NCBI GenBank assembly: GCA_045597645.1
Contig: JAZLKM010000019.1
Span: 1 to 42,271, forward strand
Length of the DNA: 42,271 nt
From: JAKSSE01 sp045597645
Lineage (GTDB): Bacteria; Bacillota; Clostridia; Lachnospirales; Lachnospiraceae
Reading direction: 5' to 3'
The number at the start of each line of letters is the position of its first letter. The stretch's first letter is position 1. Shown piece after piece: positions 24,332 through 33,792 of the stretch. A program made the translations under genes and the position numbers. The notes under the pieces are model-generated. The model saw nothing but the letters and a program-made list of their open reading frames with translations, did not search any database and was not told the origin of the DNA.

Positions 24332-25705
24332 TTACTCTTCTCCCTCGGGTAGGGGCTTTATTACTTCTTTGTATATCTTAATTAGGCAAGTCAGAGAGAC
24401 GATAAATGACATTATCTCAGCAATCGGGAATGACCACCATACCGCATCAAGACCTCCGACTCTTGATAAGATAAATGCTGCAGGTATCAGCACCACCAGC
24501 TGTCGCATTACTGATACTATCAGACTGTAGTGTGCTCTGCCTAATGCCTGGAAACAGGTTCCTGCTATAATACAAAACCATGCCACCATGAAATGTACAC
24601 CTATAATCTTCAGCGCCGGCACACCTATCTCCAGCATGCTTTCAGAAGCATCAAATATTCCCAGTAGCATCTGTGGTGCTAGCTCAAATACCGTAAACGC
24701 CAGCGTCATTATGCAAAGAGCTACTAGCATACCAAGTTTTATAGTCTTTATCATACGCTTACGCTGCTCTGCACCGTAACTATATGCAATAATAGGTGTT
24801 ATTGCTCCGTTCATACCAAACAGCGGCATGAAGAAAAAGCTCTGCAGCTTGAAATACACTCCAAACACAGCTGTCGCCGTTGCCGTAAAATCGATAAGAA
24901 TGCGATTCATACTATACGTCATTACCGATCCGATAGACTGCATTATTATAGATGGCACTCCAACAGCATATATTCTCCCGATAACTTCTTTGTTAGGTTT
25001 AAATCCTTTAAAGGAGAATTGTACCTCATGATTAAACTTCTTGTTGAAGATAAATCCTAGTAATCCTCCCACGCACTGACCAACTACTGTTGCCACAGCG
25101 GCGCCTGCTACTCCCATCTTTGGCATACCTAAATATCCAAATATAAGTATTGGGTCAAGAACAATATTAATAATCGCGCCTGACATCTGAGATATCATGG
25201 AAAATAACGTTTTTCCTGTAGATATAAGCAATCTCTCCATGCATATCTGCATGAATGAACCAAATGATAACGCCATTACTATTGTAAGGTACGCAATACC
25301 CATCTCCATAATCTCTGGGTCTGCAGATTTCGTCTGGCTTAAATAAAAAGGCTTTACCACAATAAATGAGAGAGCTAAAAACACCAAATAGCTTATAACA
25401 TACAAAAATATCCCGTTACATGCCGCATCATTAACGCTCTTATAGTCTTTTGCGCCTAATGACTTTGATAATAGGGCGTTTACTCCAACACCAGTACCTA
25501 CCGACACAGCTATAAGCATGGTCTGCAGCGGGAATGCTAATGATACTGCTGTCAATGCATTTTCGGAAAGCCTTGCCACAAACATACTATCTACTATGTT
25601 GTACAACGCCTGAACCATCATTGATATCATCATGGGTAATGACATATTGAGAACAAGCTTGGGTATGGGCATTGTTCCCATTTTATTTTCTTTAATTCCG
25701 TCCAT
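24332..25705 (-). CDS. MATE family efflux transporter (copy 2)
   Basis: It encodes 457 residues in about twelve hydrophobic segments. MATE signatures include PIPKLVLNMSLPMMISMMVQALYNIVDSMFVARL and the second-half equivalent AVGVPSIIMQSIGSVMTY. It exports cationic drugs or metabolites by cation antiport; the substrate is unknown. It starts four bases after the NlpC/P60 stop codon, so the two are one operon, and its ribosome site AGAAGG is inside the arginine codons that end the upstream gene. Confidence 0.9.
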   Translation of the reverse strand: MDGIKENKMGTMPIPKLVLNMSLPMMISMMVQALYNIVDSMFVARLSENALTAVSLAFPLQTMLIAVSVGTGVGVNALLSKSLGAKDYKSVNDAACNGIFLYVISYLVFLALSFIVVKPFYLSQTKSADPEIMEMGIAYLTIVMALSFGSFMQICMERLLISTGKTLFSMISQMSGAIINIVLDPILIFGYLGMPKMGVAGAAVATVVGQCVGGLLGFIFNKKFNHEVQFSFKGFKPNKEVIGRIYAVGVPSIIMQSIGSVMTYSMNRILIDFTATATAVFGVYFKLQSFFFMPLFGMNGAITPIIAYSYGAEQRKRMIKTIKLGMLVALCIMTLAFTVFELAPQMLLGIFDASESMLEIGVPALKIIGVHFMVAWFCIIAGTCFQALGRAHYSLIVSVMRQLVVLIPAAFILSRVGGLDAVWWSFPIAEIMSFIVSLTCLIKIYKEVIKPLPEGEE

Positions 25706-25709
25706 TTTC

Positions 25710-27197
25710 CTACCTTCTTCGTCTTCGTTTTACATTACTAATAAGCAGCAACACTATTATTGTAAGCATTATGAAAAAAACGATTGCTTCACATATAGTC
25801 CTGCTAGTATTCATAATTTCCACATCGTTTGAAGTTGCCACATTTTGCCCTTCTTTGTCAACTTCTTTTTTAATTTCTTCTATAATCTGCTCATCCTCAT
25901 CTGTCTTTTCATCACTCTTTGTCTCAAAGAAATCACTTGTTGTTTTCTTTGATGGCGATATAAAGGCTTCTGTCTCTTCGAGCCAGGTTCCATAGTTATA
26001 CTTTGCACCTCGTCGCACAGTTAGCGGATTAATAACTACAGAATTAACAGATACTCCTTCTCCCTGTTCTGATATACACATACTTCCAACAGCATTTATC
26101 ACATATGGCGTATTTTGATCCATGCCTATATATATGAACACATGCCCTTTGAAATATAAAATTGTTCCTATCGGCATTGTAGATAAAAGCTCGAGTTTCT
26201 CTTCATCAGATAAAGCTTTTACATCTGTCACGCACTCCGGCATTGCAGCAATTAGTCCTGTATCTCTTGGAATATCCAAGCCAAAGCATTTGTATATCTG
26301 TTTTGCATAATACGAGCAGTCATTCGACCCAAGCATTCCTCCCCAGCCATAACGATCCCCTAATGCTGAGAAAGCCAATTGTAGTATGTTCTCCTGCGTC
26401 ATAGGAAGATATCCCACGCTCACATTATAATGTTGAGGTATCAACGCAACTCTTTTCTCATACTCCCCACCTACACCCCTTGTGGGAACATATACAGCAT
26501 AATTATTCCATGATGCCCTCTCTGCAAAATCTGCTTCAGGCAGCTTTTCTTCTTCTATTAATTTTAATACTGTCCCCATGCCAAGCATTAACTCTGAGCT
26601 ATACTCTTGTGTCAAAGAAGGCTCTAGATAAATCTTATTTTGGGTCACCACTATAAAATCTCTGTCATCGAGATCTACTTTCCACGCTTCTAACCACTCT
26701 TGTCTGTCTCTACAAATAGCTACGTCTTTTGTACTCACCCAGCCTTCGTAATGATTAGAATAGCCATAATAGTAACCACCGCTTGTCTTGTTGCTGTCTA
26801 TTAAAAACGGCTCATTGACATTCATAGTGGAAAGCATCTCTTTTGGATAGCTGTCTTCTTCTGTATATTTGTAATTATCGCTTGGAGCCGAAAGTATATT
26901 TGTTCTTTTTACTACAACGCCATATAAATAATCTTCGTCCTCTGATATTGCCTCTAAATTATACTCCCCTGTTGATGGCTCACTTAAACATAACTGGTTC
27001 TGATGCCTGACTTCGTCGGTTGACATAAGTATTGCGTTTGGGGCAATTCTCGCCCTTTTGCTCCAATACTCTGGCTTACACATCTCACTCGTAACGTCCG
27101 GAGACATTGCTATCTTTTCTGATGCATAGCATTTACCTTGTGTACACGTAACTAGCACACATATCATTACTGTAAGTACTAATCTTGCTTTCTTCAT
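25710..27197 (-). CDS. NlpC/P60 cell-wall peptidase with SH3-like region and C-terminal membrane anchor
   Basis: The protein has 495 residues from the ATG at 27197, where a signal peptide follows (MKKARLVLTVMICVLVTCTQGKCYA). Longer frames run into a terminator hairpin. An SH3-like region (GVVVKRTNILSAPSD, YYGYSNHYEGWVSTKDVAIC) precedes the NlpC/P60 domain: YGWGGMLGSNDCSYYAKQIY with Cys294, and GHVFIYIG with His352. It would cut peptide bonds in peptidoglycan stems outside the cell. A charged linker leads to a C-terminal hydrophobic helix and five arginines, so it stays anchored in the membrane. Co-transcribed with MATE copy 2. Confidence 0.88.
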   Translation of the reverse strand: MKKARLVLTVMICVLVTCTQGKCYASEKIAMSPDVTSEMCKPEYWSKRARIAPNAILMSTDEVRHQNQLCLSEPSTGEYNLEAISEDEDYLYGVVVKRTNILSAPSDNYKYTEEDSYPKEMLSTMNVNEPFLIDSNKTSGGYYYGYSNHYEGWVSTKDVAICRDRQEWLEAWKVDLDDRDFIVVTQNKIYLEPSLTQEYSSELMLGMGTVLKLIEEEKLPEADFAERASWNNYAVYVPTRGVGGEYEKRVALIPQHYNVSVGYLPMTQENILQLAFSALGDRYGWGGMLGSNDCSYYAKQIYKCFGLDIPRDTGLIAAMPECVTDVKALSDEEKLELLSTMPIGTILYFKGHVFIYIGMDQNTPYVINAVGSMCISEQGEGVSVNSVVINPLTVRRGAKYNYGTWLEETEAFISPSKKTTSDFFETKSDEKTDEDEQIIEEIKKEVDKEGQNVATSNDVEIMNTSRTICEAIVFFIMLTIIVLLLISNVKRRRRR

Positions 27198-27213
27198 TGC
27201 CCCTCTCATTAAA

Positions 27214-27241
27214 AAGGCACGACAGTAACCTGCCATGCCTT
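27214..27241 (-). terminator. Terminator between sensor kinase and NlpC/P60 gene
   Basis: AAGGCACGACAG (27214-27225) and CTGCCATGCCTT (27230-27241) form a 12-bp stem with two G-U pairs and a four-base loop in the minus-strand RNA, followed by a short U run. It lies 8 bases after the kinase stop codon and argues against the longer NlpC frame. Confidence 0.65.
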
Positions 27242-27248
27242 ATATAAG

Positions 27249-30011
27249 CTATGCTTCCTCTATCAATTCCTTCGGTAACCACTTGCGCAGCTTTTGACAT
27301 GCAATAGTTGAATCTATAGGCTTTGACATAAAATCATTCATTCCTATAGACAAAAGAGTATCTCTTACCCCTGATACTGCATCTGCTGTAAGCGCTACAA
27401 TAGGTGTGTCGACATTCGGATTTGTCTTGTCGGCCCTTATTGCCTTCGTTGCCTCTACACCATCCATCACAGGCATGAAGTGATCCATTAGTATGAGGTC
27501 AAATTTCTCTTTCTTTGTTATGTTAACTGCAGTGGTTCCATCATCAGCTTCTTCTATCTGAAGCTCTATAGGCTCTAGCAGCATCTTTGCGACTTCTCTA
27601 TTGATTTCATTGTCATCAACGAGCAATACCTTCGCCTTCCTTGCTTTAAATGACATATTATCTGATGGCACTGACTCATCTTCATAACTATAATCTGTGA
27701 ATTTTCCGCAAGGTGCGTCATCTCTTATATCCTGTATGATTTCAAAGCCAAATGTAGATCCCTTACCATATTTACTTTCAAAGAAAATGGTACCATCCAT
27801 TAGCTCTATAAGCTGCTTACTGATGGCCAGCCCCAGACCTGTGCCTTCTTTATGATGATTTTCAGCAATATTTACCTGTCCATACGAAGAGAATATTCGA
27901 TGCTTATCCTCGTCTTTTATTCCTTGTCCAGTATCCTCGACTCTGTATTTCAGCTTTAACTTACCATCAGAAAGTAATTCTCCGTCTAAATAAACTTCTA
28001 CTGATCCCTCATTTGTATATTTTATTGCGTTATTTACGAGGTTAAGCATTACCTGCTTTACTCTGACAGAATCTCCATATAGCTTTCGTGGTAATTTCTC
28101 TGAAATGTGATATACAAGGTTAAGTTTTTTATCCTGATTCCTTGCTGTTGCTATCGAGTAAGTATCATTGACAATAGAAAGTGTTGCATACTCCTCGTAT
28201 ATTATGTCGACCTTTCCGGCCTCTATCTTCGAAAAATCCAAAATATCATTTATTATACCTAAAAGTCCGTTTGCCGATGATCGTATCGTCTGTAAGCACT
28301 TTCTTACATCTGCTGGCATATCTTGTCTTAATGCAACCTCTGACATTCCTAATATGGCATTCATAGGTGTTCTTATCTCATGAGACATATTTGATAAGTA
28401 CGCTGTCTTAGCACGGCCTAATTCCTCTGCCCGTACTTGCGCCACATGAGATGACAGAATATTTACGGCTTCTATCATCAGGAATTTTTCTGCCATTGTA
28501 TAAGGCGTTGTATCGTATTTATCAAAAAATACAGCCCCTGTATACTCTCCTTCATGAAGTGTAGGAACCCAAAACTGTGCACCAAGTATGTTATCTACTA
28601 TTAGTCCCTTATAGAAATCATTTGTTAGATTCTCGCTCTCCATGCTGATATTATTGGCTGGATTAATTTCAATATATCCTATTTTGTCATATACCGCCTT
28701 TATAATTTCTATATCTGAACCTGTCATGAAGGAAAAATCATTTTTTACCCTGTCATTTGTATTAATACACCACTGAAATCCTATGCTGCAATTATTCTCA
28801 TCTATACCATATAGTCCAACTATACGGTCTACTCCCATAAATACTGCTATCGTCTTTAATGCTTCATCCATAGCAGCATCTGTATCTGCTGTACTTCTTA
28901 GTGACTCTGCTATACCTGCTAAAAGCTGATGCGACTGAGCCATATGCACAAAATCATTTTCTGACAGATTATCCGTTTCTGACAGCAATCGCCTTACCGC
29001 ACTAGACCTGCCTCTCATACTGTCAGACAGCATGGCTGATAACCTGTTTCGATTGGCACTCTGCATATTTAATTTACTGCTTGTAATATTGTGCAGTCGA
29101 CCAATATAGCGGATTTCCTTGCAATCCTCATCCTTCACCGCTGTAGATTCCAAAGAAAACCAAAGAGGAACCTTCTTTTCTCCTCTCATATAGCTCAAAT
29201 CTATATCTTTTATTACAGAGTCCCCTTCTTTTACCGTCGACATAATAGTCTTTATGGCATTGACACTTTTTTCATCATCGATTAGCATCTGCGCATTCAA
29301 GTCCGGTATAAATACCGGCCCATTGTCCTCTACCTTATCAATATATATAGAGCGGTTCGCCGAGTAGCTACCTGTATTTGCATCAAGCTCAAATACAATA
29401 TCTTTTATTCCTGCACTCAGCATACGATATTTCTGCTCGTCTGCTTTAAGCTGTGTATACGCTTTGTGCTCCTGCATCATTACTTTTTCTGCTCTTCGTA
29501 CGAACTGAACAACAAAAAGCATGGCTATAATATACTCTATCGTAAATCCTATTATATATGCAGTAAAAGCCCTCTGATGTGTCCAGTTCTTATACAGGAC
29601 CTCCCACCTGACAGATGTATTTACCCATACACCCATAACCATCATGCAGTAGGAAAATGCTGCTGTTACATAAGTAAGCTTTTTATCAAAATACAAGCAG
29701 CTGGCTATAGGTACTAAAACATAGGAGATATATATTCCTATGCCTGTAAATGTACCCATCACACCTATTAATACAGCCATGATTATCAGCATATAATACT
29801 TCAAAACTGTATCTGATATTTTGATTTTGTATAACACAAATGGACTAAGTGTGACAAAAAGGCCCAGATATTTTATTGTAAAATAGAGGCCTTTAGTATA
29901 ATGGAAAAACCCTATATGGTTTAAGAAAAGCAACACAATCATTGCCAGAGAACACCCTGCCAAAGAGTAGCTTATTATTTTATTAACCTGTTTAGTATTT
30001 TTTTCTAACAT
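27249..30011 (-). CDS. Hybrid sensor histidine kinase (six TM, PAS, GAF, HisKA, HATPase, receiver)
   Basis: The protein has 920 residues. About six hydrophobic segments fill 12-170, followed by a PAS-like region (190-315) and a GAF-like region (about 360-525). The phosphoacceptor His544 is in SNMSHEIRTPMNAILG; the ATP-binding boxes are NLVNNAIKYT, DTGQGI and GTGLGLAI. A receiver domain (793-905) has VLLVDDNEINREV, Asp843 in LILMDHFMP, and Lys897 in SKPID. No separate response regulator or histidine phosphotransfer gene is adjacent. The signal is unknown. The neighbouring NlpC/P60 and MATE genes hint at envelope stress, but this is inference. Confidence 0.93.
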   Translation of the reverse strand: MLEKNTKQVNKIISYSLAGCSLAMIVLLFLNHIGFFHYTKGLYFTIKYLGLFVTLSPFVLYKIKISDTVLKYYMLIIMAVLIGVMGTFTGIGIYISYVLVPIASCLYFDKKLTYVTAAFSYCMMVMGVWVNTSVRWEVLYKNWTHQRAFTAYIIGFTIEYIIAMLFVVQFVRRAEKVMMQEHKAYTQLKADEQKYRMLSAGIKDIVFELDANTGSYSANRSIYIDKVEDNGPVFIPDLNAQMLIDDEKSVNAIKTIMSTVKEGDSVIKDIDLSYMRGEKKVPLWFSLESTAVKDEDCKEIRYIGRLHNITSSKLNMQSANRNRLSAMLSDSMRGRSSAVRRLLSETDNLSENDFVHMAQSHQLLAGIAESLRSTADTDAAMDEALKTIAVFMGVDRIVGLYGIDENNCSIGFQWCINTNDRVKNDFSFMTGSDIEIIKAVYDKIGYIEINPANNISMESENLTNDFYKGLIVDNILGAQFWVPTLHEGEYTGAVFFDKYDTTPYTMAEKFLMIEAVNILSSHVAQVRAEELGRAKTAYLSNMSHEIRTPMNAILGMSEVALRQDMPADVRKCLQTIRSSANGLLGIINDILDFSKIEAGKVDIIYEEYATLSIVNDTYSIATARNQDKKLNLVYHISEKLPRKLYGDSVRVKQVMLNLVNNAIKYTNEGSVEVYLDGELLSDGKLKLKYRVEDTGQGIKDEDKHRIFSSYGQVNIAENHHKEGTGLGLAISKQLIELMDGTIFFESKYGKGSTFGFEIIQDIRDDAPCGKFTDYSYEDESVPSDNMSFKARKAKVLLVDDNEINREVAKMLLEPIELQIEEADDGTTAVNITKKEKFDLILMDHFMPVMDGVEATKAIRADKTNPNVDTPIVALTADAVSGVRDTLLSIGMNDFMSKPIDSTIACQKLRKWLPKELIEEA

Positions 30012-30060
30012 ATCATTATATTATTGAAATCACTATTTTTCTTATGCTTTACCTTTGTCT

Positions 30061-31413
30061 TTAAATTACATCTTCTTTTGGCAGCTTCCTATATAGAGTC
30101 AGCCACATAGTAATAAAGCTTGCTAAGCCACCTATTACATTTGAAATAGGCTCTGCCATAAATACACCCATTACACCAAATCCCACTTTTGGAAGAAGTA
30201 GCGTTAGAGGAACTACTATTATGACCTTACGCAAAAGTGAGAAAAAGATGGCCTGCTTGGGATGCTTTAATGCAACGAACGTTGACTGGCCTGCAAACAT
30301 AAATGCCATAAAGCAGAAACCTCTAAAATACATTTTTAGCGCTTCCGGCCCATGCATCAATATTTCTGGACTTGTAGTGAAGAGACCCATCAAAAATCTT
30401 GGACAACATACTACAAAGACCCAAGCCATAATAGTATACAGTATTCCCACTGTTATCGTGAATCTTATACCCTGCCTTACTCTGGCATATTTTTTTGCTC
30501 CATAATTATACCCCAGTACCGGCTGCGATCCACTTGATATGCTATTTGCTGGAAGTGCCATGATTTCTCGTACTGAGTTAATAACTGTCATTATTGCCAC
30601 ATACAGGTCACCCCCATATGTACGCAGGGTAGCATTACATGAGACCTGAACAAGGCAATTTGTACTCTGCATTATAAAACCTGCGGCACCTAGTGACATT
30701 ATCTCCTTCATCTGCGCCCACCTTGGTTTCATATTGCTTAGTTTTATTCGATATGCTGTCTTTTTTCCTGCAAAGAAACACAAAACCCAAAGACACGAAA
30801 TAAACTGGCTAATGATAGTCGCTGTTGCGGCACCCCTTATACCCCATCCAGCAGCATATATAAATATAGGATCAAGTATAAGATTCAGCAAGGCTCCCAT
30901 CACTATTGTTACCATTCCTAGCTTTGGAAATCCCTGTGCATTTATAAACCCATTTAGACCTGTAGCCAGCATAGTAAAAGGGGTTCCTATAAGATATATT
31001 TTTAGATACTCATCCGCATATCCAAACGAATTATCACTTGCTCCAAAGGCATATAATATAGGCTTTCTAAAGGAATAGCAGGCAACAAAAAGGATTACAG
31101 AACTTATAATCAGCAAACCTGTCACTTCGCCCAATATCTTTTCGGCTTTTTCCTCTTCCTTAGCGCCTCTTGCTATGGAAAAAAGAGGCGTTCCACCTGT
31201 TCCAAACAAACTAGTAAACGCAGCTATTAGTGTCGTCAATGGGAACGCTAGTCCTACTCCTGTAAGAGCCATGCTCCCTATCCCTTCTATATGGCCAATA
31301 AAAACTCTATCAACTACGTTGTATAGTAGTTGAACTAGCTGTGCCACCATCATAGGTATGGTCTGATATATTATGTTTTTCCATATCTTGCCTTGTGAAA
31401 AATCTACACTCAT
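30061..31413 (-). CDS. MATE family efflux transporter (copy 3)
   Basis: It encodes 450 residues in about twelve hydrophobic segments. MATE motifs are KNIIYQTIPMMVAQLVQLLYNVVDRVFIGHI and the second half from about residue 235 (IMSLGAAGFIMQSTNCLVQVS). An exporter of unknown substrate, it is most similar in layout to copy 2. It lies 49 bases before the hybrid sensor kinase on the same strand without an obvious terminator between them, so the two may be co-transcribed. It is divergent from the YihX-like HAD gene. Confidence 0.9.
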   Translation of the reverse strand: MSVDFSQGKIWKNIIYQTIPMMVAQLVQLLYNVVDRVFIGHIEGIGSMALTGVGLAFPLTTLIAAFTSLFGTGGTPLFSIARGAKEEEKAEKILGEVTGLLIISSVILFVACYSFRKPILYAFGASDNSFGYADEYLKIYLIGTPFTMLATGLNGFINAQGFPKLGMVTIVMGALLNLILDPIFIYAAGWGIRGAATATIISQFISCLWVLCFFAGKKTAYRIKLSNMKPRWAQMKEIMSLGAAGFIMQSTNCLVQVSCNATLRTYGGDLYVAIMTVINSVREIMALPANSISSGSQPVLGYNYGAKKYARVRQGIRFTITVGILYTIMAWVFVVCCPRFLMGLFTTSPEILMHGPEALKMYFRGFCFMAFMFAGQSTFVALKHPKQAIFFSLLRKVIIVVPLTLLLPKVGFGVMGVFMAEPISNVIGGLASFITMWLTLYRKLPKEDVI

Positions 31414-31514
31414 GATTTCCTCTTATTTCTTGCGTGATTATATCACATAAATCTTACAGATGCAGATTGTACTTTTTAATGATATAATTTGCCCCATACA
31501 CAAAGGAGATTTCT

Positions 31515-32123
31515 ATGGCTAATATTAAAACTATTATTTTTGACCTGGGTGGCGTACTTGTAAAATACAACTGGATGAGCTACCTAAACAAACGATTCAA
31601 GGATCCTGTTATTGTAGAGCACATTGCAGATGCCCTATTCAAACATAATTACTGGGACGAACTAGATCGTGGAGCTGTTCCCTACGAGGAAATTCGCACT
31701 ACATTTGCAAGCTATCAGCCTGATTATGCTGAATATGTAATGGATGCTATCGATCATGCCGGAGATGAGCTTACTGCCTTTAACTATGCTATGCCATGGA
31801 TTAAGGAATTAAAAGCACAGGGATTTCAGGTTCTTTATCTTTCTAACTGGTCAGATCATATGCGCAATACCTGCGGTGATGCATTATATTTTCTCCCTGA
31901 GATGGATGGCGGAGTATTCTCTTATGAGGAAAAGCTGATAAAGCCGGATGCTGCTATATATAACTGCATCCTCGATCGCTACAATCTCAAAGCAGATGAA
32001 TGTGTTTTCTTTGATGATAAGCAACGTAATATTGATGGAGCCAATGCCGTTGGAATCCACGGAATATGCTTCACGGATTACGAGCAGGGCAAGGCAGCAC
32101 TAAATGCTCTTTTGCAGGAATAA
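31515..32123 (+). CDS. HAD family phosphatase, YihX-like
   Basis: The protein has 202 residues. Motif I is IIFDLGGVLV with nucleophile Asp10 and Gly at +2, as in the YihX/alpha-D-glucose-1-phosphatase group rather than the usual DxD. LYLSNWSDHMRN is motif II, and KPDAAIYNCILDRY and CVFFDDKQRNIDGANAVG close the active site. It probably dephosphorylates a sugar phosphate. The ribosome site AAAGGAG is strong and a TATAAT box lies at 31483-31488. Confidence 0.88.
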   Translation: MANIKTIIFDLGGVLVKYNWMSYLNKRFKDPVIVEHIADALFKHNYWDELDRGAVPYEEIRTTFASYQPDYAEYVMDAIDHAGDELTAFNYAMPWIKELKAQGFQVLYLSNWSDHMRNTCGDALYFLPEMDGGVFSYEEKLIKPDAAIYNCILDRYNLKADECVFFDDKQRNIDGANAVGIHGICFTDYEQGKAALNALLQE

Positions 32124-32138
32124 TCCTTTCATATCAAA

Positions 32139-32166
32139 GGGGGACCCAAGACTGATTGGGTCCCCC
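32139..32166. terminator. Bidirectional terminator between HAD and pgi
   Basis: GGGGGACCCAA (32139-32149) pairs with TTGGGTCCCCC (32156-32166), extended by AAA/TTT on the outside, and is followed by TTTTTT. It serves both converging genes. Confidence 0.9.
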
Positions 32167-32184
32167 TTTTTTATTATCTCGTTC

Positions 32185-33765
32185 TTAGATATTCAGAAGA
32201 TTGCTATATGCTGCAAGTGCTCCATCTGTCTCATGAGCCAGTACCTTCTTTGCCAGTACCTTCCCTAGCTGTACACCTTCCTGATCAAAGCTGTTAAGAT
32301 TCCATGCAAATCCCTGGAACATAACCTTATTCTCAAAGTGTGCAAGAAGCGCTCCAAGCACCTCAGGAGTAAGCCTATCACCAACAATGATGCTTGATGG
32401 ACGTCCACCAGCAAAATATTTATTGCGATTGTCATCTTCTTTTCCACAAGCAAATGCCATTATCTGTGCTGCCACATTTGCGCAGAGCTTCTGCTGGCTA
32501 GTGCTTCCCTGGATTACAACATCCATCTCTGCCTGATTATTTCTAAATCCAATGAACTGTAGAGGGATAATATTTGTTCCCTGATGAAGAAGCTGGTAGA
32601 AAGAGTGCTGTCCATTAGTTCCCGGCTCACCAAAAATAACCGGTCCTGTTACATAATTTACTGGCTCACCAAATCTATTTACAGACTTACCATTTGATTC
32701 CATATCAAGCTGCTGAAGATGTGCTGGGAAGCGGCTAAGTGCCTGTGAGTACGGAAGTACTGCTGTTGATTCATATCCTAGTACATTTCTCTCATATACA
32801 CCGATAAGTGCGTCAAGAAGCGCTGGATTCTTTGTTACATCCTTGTTCTTTGCTTTCTGGTCTTCCGCTGCTGCACCCTCAAGGAAACGTGCAAATACTT
32901 CTGGACCAAATGCCAGTGAAAGCACTGCTCCACCAACTGCTGAGGTTGAAGAATAACGTCCGCCAATATAGTCGTCCATGAAGAACGCTGCAAGATAGTC
33001 ACTGCTTGATGCAAGAGGAGATGTCTGACTCGTTACTGCTATCATATGCTTTGATGCATCAAGACCTGCCTTTGCAAGAGCATCTTTTACAAAACTCTCA
33101 TTGGTAAGTGTCTCAAGTGTTGTTCCTGACTTAGACACCAGTACAAAGATAGTATGTGCTACATCTATTGAATTAAGTACAAGAGCAGCGTCATCCGGAT
33201 CTACATTACTAATGAAGCGAGCCTCCATCTTGAAAGCACCATTCTTCTTAGCCCAATTCTCAAGTGCAAGATACATAGCACGTGGTCCTAAATCACTTCC
33301 GCCAATACCTATCTGACATACGGTAGTAAATTTCTCTCCGGCACCATTAACGATCTCTCCGTTGTGTACTTTATTTGCAAACTCTGCTATGCTGTCCTGC
33401 TGCTTCTTATAGAAGGCTCTCTTATCTACGCCGTCTGCAGTTACAGTATTTCCAAGCTGTCCTCTGGTAAGCTGATGAAGAACAAGTCTCTTCTCTCCTG
33501 TGTTGATTACTTCGCCATTGTATAAAAGCTCAAATTTCTCTGTAAGCTGTGCCTCATCTGCAAGCTCCTGAAGAGCTGATACAATATCATCATTTACAGC
33601 TTTTGATGCATAGTTGTAAGCTAAGCCATTTGACATCTCAACGCTATACTTTGCTACTCGATCTGCACCATTTGCTCCTGCCATTACCTCTGGCAGATTA
33701 ACCTTTGCTATTCCTTCCAGCTTCTTTGCTGCTGCTAGCTCGTCATAGTTAGTCCAATTAATCAT
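32185..33765 (-). CDS. pgi: Glucose-6-phosphate isomerase
   Basis: Interconverts glucose-6-phosphate and fructose-6-phosphate in glycolysis. The protein has 526 residues from the ATG at 33765, which follows AAAGGAA; the longer frame (33789) has no ribosome site. PGI signatures are IGIGGSDLGPRAM (about 152-164) and FGEPGTNGQHSFYQLLHQG, with the sugar-phosphate loop VSKSGTTLET. The length corresponds to the longer bacterial/eukaryotic-type PGI. It follows a HerA-like ATPase gene by 27 bases on the same strand, so they may be co-transcribed, although no functional link is known. Confidence 0.95.
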   Translation of the reverse strand: MINWTNYDELAAAKKLEGIAKVNLPEVMAGANGADRVAKYSVEMSNGLAYNYASKAVNDDIVSALQELADEAQLTEKFELLYNGEVINTGEKRLVLHQLTRGQLGNTVTADGVDKRAFYKKQQDSIAEFANKVHNGEIVNGAGEKFTTVCQIGIGGSDLGPRAMYLALENWAKKNGAFKMEARFISNVDPDDAALVLNSIDVAHTIFVLVSKSGTTLETLTNESFVKDALAKAGLDASKHMIAVTSQTSPLASSSDYLAAFFMDDYIGGRYSSTSAVGGAVLSLAFGPEVFARFLEGAAAEDQKAKNKDVTKNPALLDALIGVYERNVLGYESTAVLPYSQALSRFPAHLQQLDMESNGKSVNRFGEPVNYVTGPVIFGEPGTNGQHSFYQLLHQGTNIIPLQFIGFRNNQAEMDVVIQGSTSQQKLCANVAAQIMAFACGKEDDNRNKYFAGGRPSSIIVGDRLTPEVLGALLAHFENKVMFQGFAWNLNSFDQEGVQLGKVLAKKVLAHETDGALAAYSNLLNI

Positions 33766-33792
33766 TGTTATTTCCTTTCTCTTCCTCATATA

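Noticed and set aside
27198..27236. N-terminal extension of the NlpC/P60 protein
   Set aside because: These codons form the terminator hairpin of the upstream kinase gene and would spoil the signal peptide.
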